From: Chitinimonas sp. BJB300
Lineage (GTDB): Bacteria > Pseudomonadota > Gammaproteobacteria > Burkholderiales > Chitinimonadaceae
NCBI RefSeq assembly: GCF_002735695.1
Contig: NZ_PDZH01000003.1
Coordinates: 16,523-80,522, forward strand
Length of the DNA stretch: 64,000 nt
Direction: 5' to 3'
In this document: piece by piece, positions 19,242-26,934 of the stretch
How the letters are laid out: each line of letters opens with the position of its first letter
How positions within the stretch are numbered: the first letter of the stretch is position 1
Translations under genes and position numbers: made by a program
Notes under the pieces: model-generated
What the model was told of the DNA's origin: nothing
Seen by the model: the letters and a program-made list of their open reading frames with translations, nothing else
The model's database searches: none

Positions 19242-20222
19242 TTATTTCGCATCGCTAATCACTTTGCCTGAGTAAGGCGCAAAATCGGTGGCTGTGGGTT
19301 GTACGGCCGGCAAGGGATTGGTTATTTCATCTATTGCTACGGCAGGGTTGGCTGTGCTGTGGCGGGCTGAAGGGAATTTCTCATCCAGCCAGTCGGCAGT
19401 GATGTTTTCTACTTCGGCACGCCATAAGGCGGATGAAAAGGTATGGTCTGCGGCGGGAATATCGCGGCGGGTGATGTTGGGGCGCGTCAGTAAACCTTGC
19501 CAATCCAAGGCACTGTTGGCGTGTTCGAGAAATTCCTTGGCGGTAAGGTCCTGGCCGCTGAGCGTCAACAATATTTCACCCTTAAAGCTGTCCCATCCCA
19601 TCCTCATTCTTTGCTGAAAGCTAACTGGGCCAGCAACCCCATGACCTGACGCAAACAGCTGAGTCAGCTTTTGCAGGAATTCGCGCACACTGGGCATGAT
19701 GGCGACCCCACCACGACTGAGCTTCAGCCAGAACGCCCGTTGCAGCAATCGCTGCAGGTAGTAATGCTTTACTTGGGCACGCGCCAGCGTTTCGGTTGAC
19801 CGTACCCAAGGGTTCAGCAGGCATAGGCCAGCGATACGAGCGTCTTTTGTGCGCTGCCAATACAGCAGTGCGGCCGAAGCAGCATCGCAAAGCCCCCACA
19901 GCACAAATTGGCGGACAACAGGGTTACCGGCTTGGAATGCTGCAAGGGCTGCGGCGATATCGTCGTCTACCTCTTCGAAGGACCGTATGCTGCCGCTGCT
20001 ATCTCCCATGCCACGGTAATCAAAGCGAAGCGTGGGGTAACCGCGATTGGCGAGTTGCCTTGCCAGCAGGGTGAATTGGCGATGGCTACCTGCCCGGTAT
20101 TGCGGGCCGCCAACCAGAATCAGCACACCTATTTCCGTACTGGCGGTGGAAGGGCTGGCAAGTACGCCGACCAATTGTTCATCGTGGCAGGCAAAGGTCA
20201 GCGCAGATTCGATAGGGCTCAT
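19242..20222 (-). CDS. Exosortase-A-system-associated hydrolase 1 (alpha/beta fold)
   Basis: The ATG at 20222 overlaps the stop of the hydrolase-2 gene in an ATGA and gives 326 residues; a longer frame to 20303 would run inside the neighbour. The alpha/beta-hydrolase elements are LILVGGPQYRAGSHRQ (oxyanion region), LRFDYRGMGDSSG, a nucleophile-elbow region FVLWGLCDAASAAL, and a C-terminal HTF segment. The elbow reads GLCDA, so Cys or Asp replaces the usual Ser in GxSxG. Pairs of such hydrolases are diagnostic for XrtA EPS loci; their substrate is not known. Confidence 0.88.
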   Translation of the reverse strand: MSPIESALTFACHDEQLVGVLASPSTASTEIGVLILVGGPQYRAGSHRQFTLLARQLANRGYPTLRFDYRGMGDSSGSIRSFEEVDDDIAAALAAFQAGNPVVRQFVLWGLCDAASAALLYWQRTKDARIAGLCLLNPWVRSTETLARAQVKHYYLQRLLQRAFWLKLSRGGVAIMPSVREFLQKLTQLFASGHGVAGPVSFQQRMRMGWDSFKGEILLTLSGQDLTAKEFLEHANSALDWQGLLTRPNITRRDIPAADHTFSSALWRAEVENITADWLDEKFPSARHSTANPAVAIDEITNPLPAVQPTATDFAPYSGKVISDAK

Positions 20223-21043
20223 TGCATGCCCCCGGCTTGCTGGAGTGTGGTGGTACAAGCTGTCAGCAAGGCTGGGCAGTCGCTGATCTCGGTGGTTTGC
20301 CAAAATGCGGGCCCACCTACTGATGCGGCTTGAACCACATGCCCTTCGTTGCGCCAGTGTTCGATGCTTGATTGGGCGTTAGGAGGAAGCGGCGAATCCG
20401 CCTTGCTGGCGACCTGCAGCCAGACAAGCTCGCCTTTATATATGGGTGGCATCAACTCAGCTTGTTCCAAGCCATTTACCAGCGCCGGGGACAACTGATA
20501 GCCCGCGATTTCCACCGCATTACCCGCAGCGACTTGTTCCCTTAGGCGTGCCGCGCTGCCCTTTTCTTCCTTCCCAAGCATTTCACCGGCCGTTTGTAAG
20601 CGGAAGAACTGTTGCAAGAACTGCTTGCCGGATAAAACAGGTTGCCAGAACAACAGCTTGACGGGTTCGTCGATGTGGCGCGCCGCCTCGCAGATCAGCA
20701 AGCAGCCGGTGCGCAACCCCCAAAGCCAGACATTGCTGGTCTGGTGCGCCTTTAACCATCGAACTGCCATCAGTACATCTTCCACCCAGGAAGCCCAGCT
20801 CGCGTCCCCAAAGTCACCGCTGCTATCACCACAACCATGCAAATCCATTTGCAATACCAGGTATCCGGCTGCGGCGAGGTCTCTTGCCTGCAGGGCAACC
20901 ATCCGGCGCGATTTATTCATTTCTTCTGCAAATGCATGAACAAACAACACCGTCCCCCGGCAAGCCTGCGATGGTGCTGGCCGGGCCAATGTGCAGAATC
21001 GAGGACCTGCATCAGTAGGAAGATAAAATGCTTCGAGCGGCAT
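20219..21043 (-). CDS. Exosortase-A-system-associated hydrolase 2 (alpha/beta fold)
   Basis: The ATG at 21043 gives 274 residues; a TTG at 21061 overlaps the carrier-protein stop and is the alternative. The protein shows VLFVHAFAEEMNKSRRM, LQMDLHGCGDSSGDFGDASWASW and VWLWGLRTGCLL. As in hydrolase 1, the elbow lacks a canonical GxSxG (GLRTG). It sits between the acyl carrier protein and hydrolase 1 with overlapping codons on both sides, so the three are almost certainly one translational unit. A role in acyl or thioester hydrolysis on the carrier is an inference. Confidence 0.88.
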   Translation of the reverse strand: MPLEAFYLPTDAGPRFCTLARPAPSQACRGTVLFVHAFAEEMNKSRRMVALQARDLAAAGYLVLQMDLHGCGDSSGDFGDASWASWVEDVLMAVRWLKAHQTSNVWLWGLRTGCLLICEAARHIDEPVKLLFWQPVLSGKQFLQQFFRLQTAGEMLGKEEKGSAARLREQVAAGNAVEIAGYQLSPALVNGLEQAELMPPIYKGELVWLQVASKADSPLPPNAQSSIEHWRNEGHVVQAASVGGPAFWQTTEISDCPALLTACTTTLQQAGGMQ

Positions 21044-21057
21044 GGTGGGTAATGAGG

Positions 21058-21309
21058 TCAATGAGCCAGCTTGCTTTGAACAAAACCTACGAGGTTGCCT
21101 ACTGTTGCAAAGATGCTGCCGTCGATTTCATCATCAGCTACGGCTAATCCAAGGTTTTCTTCAAGCATTGTCAATAACGCTACAACCGCCATGGAATCGA
21201 GTTCAGGCAAAGCGCCCAACAAGGGGGTGTCATTGCTAAATGAGGCGCTACGGCCTTTTAGACTTAAAACATCATCCAGTATTTGCAGGACTTCCTGTCG
21301 TATATCCAT
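21058..21309 (-). CDS. Acyl carrier protein-like protein
   Basis: Start ATG 21309 is preceded by GGAATGAG and gives 83 residues; the longer frame from 21354 has no ribosome site. The phosphopantetheine attachment site is LPELDSMAV, with Ser39 as the modified residue. The acidic four-helix profile (DIRQEVLQILDDVL, ending FVQSKLAH) is that of a small ACP. It heads the minus-strand EPS operon and is the probable carrier for the acyl or amino-acyl unit activated by the ligase at 12307-13896. Confidence 0.85.
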   Translation of the reverse strand: MDIRQEVLQILDDVLSLKGRSASFSNDTPLLGALPELDSMAVVALLTMLEENLGLAVADDEIDGSIFATVGNLVGFVQSKLAH

Positions 21310-21785
21310 CTCATTCCAATTGCAAGTTAAGACAAATTTGCTAGAGGCTACCAAAAATAGTGCTATTTGCGATAGGGTGCCTCGCCATTAATAAGTTTAT
21401 TGGTAATTCATGATTTTGTTGGTTTTGGGTATGTGGGTTAGATTCCGCACCATGGATATTTACGTTAAAAATTTGAGAATAATAATATTCATATGTGATT
21501 CGATATTTAATGCTGTTGGCATTATTGTGCTGTTTTTTTTAATCAAAAAAGGCACATCAACGATTCATGATAATGGCATTAATTCAATTGTCATTTGTAG
21601 GTAATACAAGATACCGAAAGATTTGTGTATTCCGTCACAGTTTGAAAAGAATGGCTGTGTTAGCCTTTGTTTCGGCTGGAGGGAAGACGGTGTTTTGTAA
21701 TATCGTTGAAAATATTTGTCTGAGCCGGTGTATTTGGAAAAAATGAAAAGCGTATTTACGACGTGGTTCTTGCAAGGGGGCGATC
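21310..21785. other. Divergent AT-rich control region, 476 bases
   Basis: This region separates the two divergent halves of the EPS locus and should contain promoters for both. It is much more AT-rich than its surroundings, particularly 21400-21620. The small open frame at 21410-21604 has no ribosome site or recognisable protein and is judged spurious. I found no exact sigma-54 -24/-12 element; one near match is one base too short. Confidence 0.6.
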
Positions 21786-23168
21786 GTGATTAAAGTGTTC
21801 AGTCATTGGTTCCATTGGAAAACAGTTCTCCAGATAGCGTTTGATTTATTGGTTCCTGTTGTCTGCGTCGCAATGGCGGTACTTTGGATCGGACAAGAGC
21901 ATGGCGGCAGCCTTGATACGGCTGTTTTATTTGCCATGATCTTCGCCATGATGATGATTACACTGAATGCTTTGTTGGGTTTTTACCGACGCGTCCATAG
22001 TCGAACAGTTGCCCAATCACAAGCCCGGGCGATATTGTCGCTTTGCCTTGCAGTGCCCTTGGCTTATTTGGTGTTTAAAGGGTTGGCTTCGCGGGATGTT
22101 AATCGGGAGTTGATGCTGTTATCGGGGCTTACTGCCTTATTCGGTACGCTCGCTTATCGCTTATATGCAGCGCATAACACTGGTGCCGCTGTATTAACCC
22201 ACCGTGTATTGATCTTTGGCGCAGGCGCCGAGGCAGATACCGTTGGTGCGGTACTGAAAAAGTCCGACCCCGATATTCAAATTATGGGTTTTTATCCGAG
22301 CCCGACAGATACCGAGACAGTGGTGCCGGGGGCATCGCTGCTTTCTCGCGAAAGGCTTTTGTTCGACACGGCAAGCGCATTGAAAGTAAACGAAATTATC
22401 GTCGCGGTTAAAGAGCGCCGGGGCGGTGTCTTACCGCTGCGGGAATTACTCGACTGCAAGCTTTCCGGTGTTCGGGTGCTGGATTTGGCGAGTTATTTCG
22501 AAAGGGCATTGGGTCAGATCCGGCTCGACTCGCTGCGGGCGGGGTGGTTGATTTTCGGCGACGGTTTTCGGCAAGGCCGGGTACGTACTGTCGTCAAACG
22601 GGTTTTCGATCTCGTCGCTTCGTCGATTTTGCTGATTTTGGCGCTCCCTGTGATGTTGCTGACCGCGATTCTTATTGCATTTGAAGATGGCGGAAAGATT
22701 CTCTACAAGCAAGAGCGTGTCGGCTTGAATGGCCGCTTATTCAATGTGATCAAGTTTCGCAGCATGCGTCACGACGCCGAGCGTGATGGTACGCCACGGT
22801 GGGCAACGCAAAATGATGCACGTGTAACCCGCGTGGGGCGTGTAATCCGTAAGTTGCGTATTGATGAGTTGCCACAGCTCTATAGTGTATTGGTGGGAGA
22901 AATGAGCCTGGTAGGTCCCCGTCCGGAACGCCCTTATTTTGTGGACCAGCTGACTCGGGAAATTCCCTTCTATGCTGTGCGGCATAGTGTCAAACCCGGT
23001 GTGACGGGTTGGGCGCAGGTCAATTATCACTACGGCGCTTCGATTGATGACTCATTGCAAAAGCTTCAGTACGACCTTTACTACGTAAAGAATCACACCT
23101 TGTTCCTGGATATGGTGGTCTTGTTCGAGACCGTGGGCGTAGTGTTGACGGGGAAGGGTGCGAATTGA
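21786..23168 (+). CDS. EpsB-type polyprenyl-phosphate sugar phosphotransferase, exosortase-associated
   Basis: The 460-residue membrane enzyme begins at GTG 21786 with AAGGGGG upstream. Four to five N-terminal transmembrane segments are followed by a CoA-binding-like Rossmann domain (RVLIFGAGAEADTVG). The C-terminal catalytic domain has KRVFDLVASSILLILALPVM, KQERVGLNGRLFNVIKFRSM, LRIDELPQLYSVLVGEMSLVGPRPE and KPGVTGWAQVNY. It transfers a sugar-1-phosphate to undecaprenyl phosphate to begin the EPS repeat unit. It is the first gene of the plus-strand EPS half and is followed by a strong terminator. Confidence 0.92.
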   Translation: MIKVFSHWFHWKTVLQIAFDLLVPVVCVAMAVLWIGQEHGGSLDTAVLFAMIFAMMMITLNALLGFYRRVHSRTVAQSQARAILSLCLAVPLAYLVFKGLASRDVNRELMLLSGLTALFGTLAYRLYAAHNTGAAVLTHRVLIFGAGAEADTVGAVLKKSDPDIQIMGFYPSPTDTETVVPGASLLSRERLLFDTASALKVNEIIVAVKERRGGVLPLRELLDCKLSGVRVLDLASYFERALGQIRLDSLRAGWLIFGDGFRQGRVRTVVKRVFDLVASSILLILALPVMLLTAILIAFEDGGKILYKQERVGLNGRLFNVIKFRSMRHDAERDGTPRWATQNDARVTRVGRVIRKLRIDELPQLYSVLVGEMSLVGPRPERPYFVDQLTREIPFYAVRHSVKPGVTGWAQVNYHYGASIDDSLQKLQYDLYYVKNHTLFLDMVVLFETVGVVLTGKGAN

Positions 23169-23248
23169 CCAAGTGGGTTGAGGTGACTGTTGTCAGACTC
23201 TGTGACTAGTCTTAATAGGTGGTGCTCAACAAGGCGCATGGAAGACCC

Positions 23249-23282
23249 AAAACCAGCCTGTACGCAAGTACAGGCTGGTTTT
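23249..23282. terminator. Intrinsic terminator after the EpsB-type gene
   Basis: A perfect 15-bp stem (AAAACCAGCCTGTAC and its complement) with a GCAA tetraloop runs into TTTT. It separates the sugar transferase gene from prsK, so prsKRT likely has its own promoter in 23283-23440. Confidence 0.9.
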
Positions 23283-23440
23283 GAAGTTGTACATCACCTT
23301 GTTAAGTGCTGCTTGTTGGCGCCTGTTCAAAGCCTTACCGCAAATGGGCTTGGGAAAGCCCCCTCGCAACGGGGATGGAATAGGCACTTACACTTCGTGA
23401 ACCGATTCAAATCGTGTAGGCAGAGGTTTCTGAGCGCCTG

Positions 23441-25555
23441 ATGAATGCACATACTGCAACGGTTGCAGCCTGGAGCTACGGGCTGGCGGGGTTTGTCTAT
23501 ACGGTATTCTGGCTGTACCTGTTCAATAGCGCGCGCAATGGTTTGCGGAGTGGGTTTGTGCTCTGCGCGGCAGGCTTGTCTGCATTGTGGGCATGGGGCG
23601 GGGTGCTGTTCGGGCTTTGGGGTACGCTGCTCTTCCTGCTGAGCACTCATTTACTTGATCTACTGCGGATTGGGGCGTGGTGCGGTTTCTTGTTGGTCTT
23701 GCTCAAGACCGAACCGGCTAACGACGACCGTTTGCCGCGTCGTTTGCACTATTTGGCAGGGGTAACCGTCACGCTTGTTTTGATGGGCCTTGCCGTACAG
23801 CTGCTTGCCGTCTTTGGGGGGGAAGCCTATAGCGCCTTATCCGCCCACTTGGCGTTGGTTGACTCCCTTGCCTTGAGCGTATTGACGCTTGTCCTTGTCG
23901 AGCAACTATTCCGAAATGTTGCTGCGGACGCGCGATGGAGCATAAAGCCGCTTTGTCTGGGCGTAAGCGGGGTATCTTTCTTTGATCTGTATCTCTATTC
24001 CGATGCCTTGCTGTTTTCGCATCTGGATGCTGATGCATACAGTATCCGTGGCTTTGTGCATGCCTTGGCCGCGCCCTTGATCGCCATGTCCACCATTCGC
24101 AGTCGAGACTGGAAAGCCCGGATCGTCTTGTCGAAGCGGGCTGCGCTGCAATCAGCAACGCTGATAGGCGTTGGCGTCTATCTGCTGTTGGTGGCCGGGG
24201 CGGGCTATTACGTTCGTTACTTCGGTGGTGAGTGGGGGCGTGCGCTACAGCTGGCGGTACTCTTTGTGGCGATGTTGATACTCGGCATCCTTACCCTGTC
24301 CGAATCAATCCGCGCCAAGCTGCGTGTACAGATCGGCAAGCACTTCTTCAGTTATCGCTACGACTATCGGGAACAGTGGCTGCGCTTTACGCAGACGCTT
24401 TCATCTTTGGGGGTGTCGTCGGAGTTAGGCCAGCAGGTAGTCCGCGGTTTGGCTGACATGGTGGAGAGCCCGGCCGGGGCCCTGTGGTTGAAAGATGAGG
24501 GGGCCGGCTATTTCACGCAGGCCGCCACTTGGAATTTGACGGCCTCTACTGCTACAGAGGAACTGGACAGTTCGCTGTGCAAATTCCTCAGTGAAAGCGG
24601 CTGGGTTATCAACCTTGAGGAATATCGCTCCCTCCCTGGTCGTTACGACAAGCTATTGTTACCAGCCTGGCTTATTGAAGTCCCCAATGCCTGGCTGGTG
24701 ATTCCTGTCGGCACACAGACGGAATTGATCGGCTTCGTGGTTTTGGCTACCGCACGCACCACCATGGATGTGAATTGGGAAGTAAACGACTTACTGAAAA
24801 CAGCTGGGCGGCAGGCGGGGGCATTCCTGGGACAGATGCAGGCGACTGAAGCACTCCTGGAGGCCAGGAAATTCGATGCATTCAATCGTATGTCGGCCTT
24901 TGTAGTGCATGACTTGAAAAACATCGTGACGCAATTGGCGCTGATGCTGAAGAACGCAGAACGACACAAGGACAACCCCGAGTTTCAGCAGGATATGTTG
25001 ATGACGGTGGAGAACGCCGTTGAGCGTATGCGGCAATTGATGATGCAGTTGCTGGAGGGGGCGACGCCGATCAACAGCCCACGCGGTGTTGAGCTTGGCG
25101 AGGTAATCCGCCGTATCCAGGCCGCCAAGGCGGCGCAACTGCGCAAGGTGGATATCGAATTGTTGGAAAGGGTTGTGGCGCGGGTGCATGAAGACAGGAT
25201 AGAGCGGGTTATCGGGCATATCGTCCAGAACGCTTTGGATGCCACGCCAGAAACAGGCAGGGTCTGGGTGCGCCTCTTGCGGCAGGGGCCGCATGCCCGG
25301 GTTGAGATTGGGGATACCGGCCATGGCATGAGCGCCGAATTTCTACGGGAGCGTTTCTTCAAGCCGTTTCAGACTACAAAGCCGGCAGGTATGGGCATAG
25401 GTGCCTATGAAAGTTTTCAGTATGTGCAAGAGTTGGACGGCAAGGTACTGGTTGACAGTGTAGTAGATAAGGGGACACAGATCAGTCTGCTATTACCCCT
25501 GTTCGAGTCTACCCAGTACACAGATAACAGCCTGACACCATCGGAGGCAAAATGA
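23441..25555 (+). CDS. prsK: XrtA/PEP-CTERM system histidine kinase PrsK
   Basis: The 704-residue sensor kinase has about eight N-terminal transmembrane segments (residues 1-290), a GAF-like domain (about 325-460), and a cytoplasmic kinase core. The phosphoacceptor is His490 in FVVHDLKNIVTQ. The ATPase domain has N and G boxes: IVQNALDATPE, DTGHGM and GMGIGAYES. PrsK is the sensor of the PEP-CTERM/exosortase system, and its signal is not known. Its stop overlaps the prsR start in an ATGA, so the two components are translationally coupled. Confidence 0.95.
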   Translation: MNAHTATVAAWSYGLAGFVYTVFWLYLFNSARNGLRSGFVLCAAGLSALWAWGGVLFGLWGTLLFLLSTHLLDLLRIGAWCGFLLVLLKTEPANDDRLPRRLHYLAGVTVTLVLMGLAVQLLAVFGGEAYSALSAHLALVDSLALSVLTLVLVEQLFRNVAADARWSIKPLCLGVSGVSFFDLYLYSDALLFSHLDADAYSIRGFVHALAAPLIAMSTIRSRDWKARIVLSKRAALQSATLIGVGVYLLLVAGAGYYVRYFGGEWGRALQLAVLFVAMLILGILTLSESIRAKLRVQIGKHFFSYRYDYREQWLRFTQTLSSLGVSSELGQQVVRGLADMVESPAGALWLKDEGAGYFTQAATWNLTASTATEELDSSLCKFLSESGWVINLEEYRSLPGRYDKLLLPAWLIEVPNAWLVIPVGTQTELIGFVVLATARTTMDVNWEVNDLLKTAGRQAGAFLGQMQATEALLEARKFDAFNRMSAFVVHDLKNIVTQLALMLKNAERHKDNPEFQQDMLMTVENAVERMRQLMMQLLEGATPINSPRGVELGEVIRRIQAAKAAQLRKVDIELLERVVARVHEDRIERVIGHIVQNALDATPETGRVWVRLLRQGPHARVEIGDTGHGMSAEFLRERFFKPFQTTKPAGMGIGAYESFQYVQELDGKVLVDSVVDKGTQISLLLPLFESTQYTDNSLTPSEAK

Positions 25556-26910
25556 GCGCAGATAAATTGCGGCCGTTATTGATTGTTGAGGACGACCCCG
25601 CGTTACAAAAGCAATTACGCTGGGCGTTTGATGGTTATGAAACGCTCACCGCAAGCGATAGAGAGAGTGCGCTGGTGCAGGTAAGGCGTCACCAGCCCGC
25701 CGTGGTTACCATGGACTTGGGTTTGCCGCCGGATGAAAGCTCGGTATCGGAGGGCTTCAAGCTGCTGGAACAGATACTGGAGGCTGCACCCGACACCAAG
25801 GTGATTGTATTGACGGGGCAGAACGACCGCGCGAATGCATTGCGTGCCGTGGGCCTGGGAGCGTACGACTTTTTTTCCAAGCCATTTGAAGTCGACATGC
25901 TGGGGTTGACCATCAACCGGGCTTTTCACCTTTATGACCTGCAGCAGGAAAACAGCCGCTTGCAGCAAATGCAGCAGCCGGATGTCTTGTCCGGGTTGGT
26001 CACGCGTGACCCTGAGTTATTGAAAGTGTGCCGCACCATTGAAAAGGTGGCAGTGAGCGATGCAACCGTGTTGTTGCTGGGTGAAAGCGGTACAGGCAAG
26101 GAACTACTTGCGCGCGCAGTGCATGACTCCTCCAGCCGACGGGGCGAGCGCTTCGTTGCCATCAACTGCGCTGCGATTCCCGACAACCTGTTGGAAAGTG
26201 AGCTGTTTGGCTACGAAAAAGGCGCCTTTACCGGTGCGGCGAAAACCACACCCGGCAAGATCGAATCGGCGAACCATGGCACCTTGATGCTGGATGAGAT
26301 AGGCGACCTGCCTCACTCTCTTCAGGCGAAGCTTTTACGCTTTTTGCAAGAGCGGGTAATCGAACGATTGGGTGGCCGATCTGAGATCCCTATCGATATC
26401 CGTATTGTTTGCGCCACACATCAGGACCTTCGTAACCTGATCAAAGAGGGGAGGTTCCGGGAGGACCTGTACTATCGCTTGGCGGAGATTGTCGTCAATG
26501 TACCGCCATTGCGCGCCCGGCAGGGAGATGCAGCATTGTTGGCACATGCCTTTGTCCGTCGTTTCTCTGCCGAGCAAAAACGCGGCGCCATGGTTTTGCG
26601 GGAGGACGCGGTAAGGGCGATTGAAGCGCATACATGGCCCGGCAATGTGCGTGAACTGGAGAATTGCGTTAAACGCGCGGTGATCATGGCGGATGGGAAT
26701 CAGATTACCCGTGAGGATATCGGCCTTGAAACACCTGATGTTGGTGAAGCTGCGGCATTGGATTTACGCCAGTCTCGCGATGATGCAGAAAAGCGCGTGG
26801 TGATTGCGGCATTGGGGCGTGTAGACGGCAATGTGGTAAAAGCCGCTGAATTGCTGGGTGTAAGCCGCCCCACGCTCTACGATTTGATGCACCGATTTGG
26901 CTTGAAGTAA
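25552..26910 (+). CDS. prsR: PEP-CTERM-box response regulator PrsR (sigma-54 activator)
   Basis: The 452-residue NtrC-class regulator has a receiver domain with phosphorylation site Asp55 (VVTMDLGLPP), an AAA+ domain with Walker A GESGTGKE at about 177, the sigma-54 contact loop GAFTGA at about 224-229 and Walker B TLMLDEIGDL, and a Fis-type C-terminal helix-turn-helix (KAAELLGVSRPTLYDLM). Phosphorylated PrsR should activate sigma-54 promoters of exosortase substrates and EPS genes. No clear -24/-12 promoter was found in this window, so its targets may lie elsewhere. Confidence 0.96.
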   Translation: MSADKLRPLLIVEDDPALQKQLRWAFDGYETLTASDRESALVQVRRHQPAVVTMDLGLPPDESSVSEGFKLLEQILEAAPDTKVIVLTGQNDRANALRAVGLGAYDFFSKPFEVDMLGLTINRAFHLYDLQQENSRLQQMQQPDVLSGLVTRDPELLKVCRTIEKVAVSDATVLLLGESGTGKELLARAVHDSSSRRGERFVAINCAAIPDNLLESELFGYEKGAFTGAAKTTPGKIESANHGTLMLDEIGDLPHSLQAKLLRFLQERVIERLGGRSEIPIDIRIVCATHQDLRNLIKEGRFREDLYYRLAEIVVNVPPLRARQGDAALLAHAFVRRFSAEQKRGAMVLREDAVRAIEAHTWPGNVRELENCVKRAVIMADGNQITREDIGLETPDVGEAAALDLRQSRDDAEKRVVIAALGRVDGNVVKAAELLGVSRPTLYDLMHRFGLK

Positions 26911-26934
26911 CCCAGATTCAGATTTGAACCATTC

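Noticed and set aside
21355..21385. Near match to a sigma-54 promoter on the minus strand (GGCAC...CGC)
   Set aside because: The distance between the GG and GC pairs is one base too short, and sigma-54 promoters do not tolerate this change.
21410..21604. 64-residue open frame in the divergent EPS control region
   Set aside because: No ribosome site, biased AT-rich composition and no recognisable protein; likely chance.
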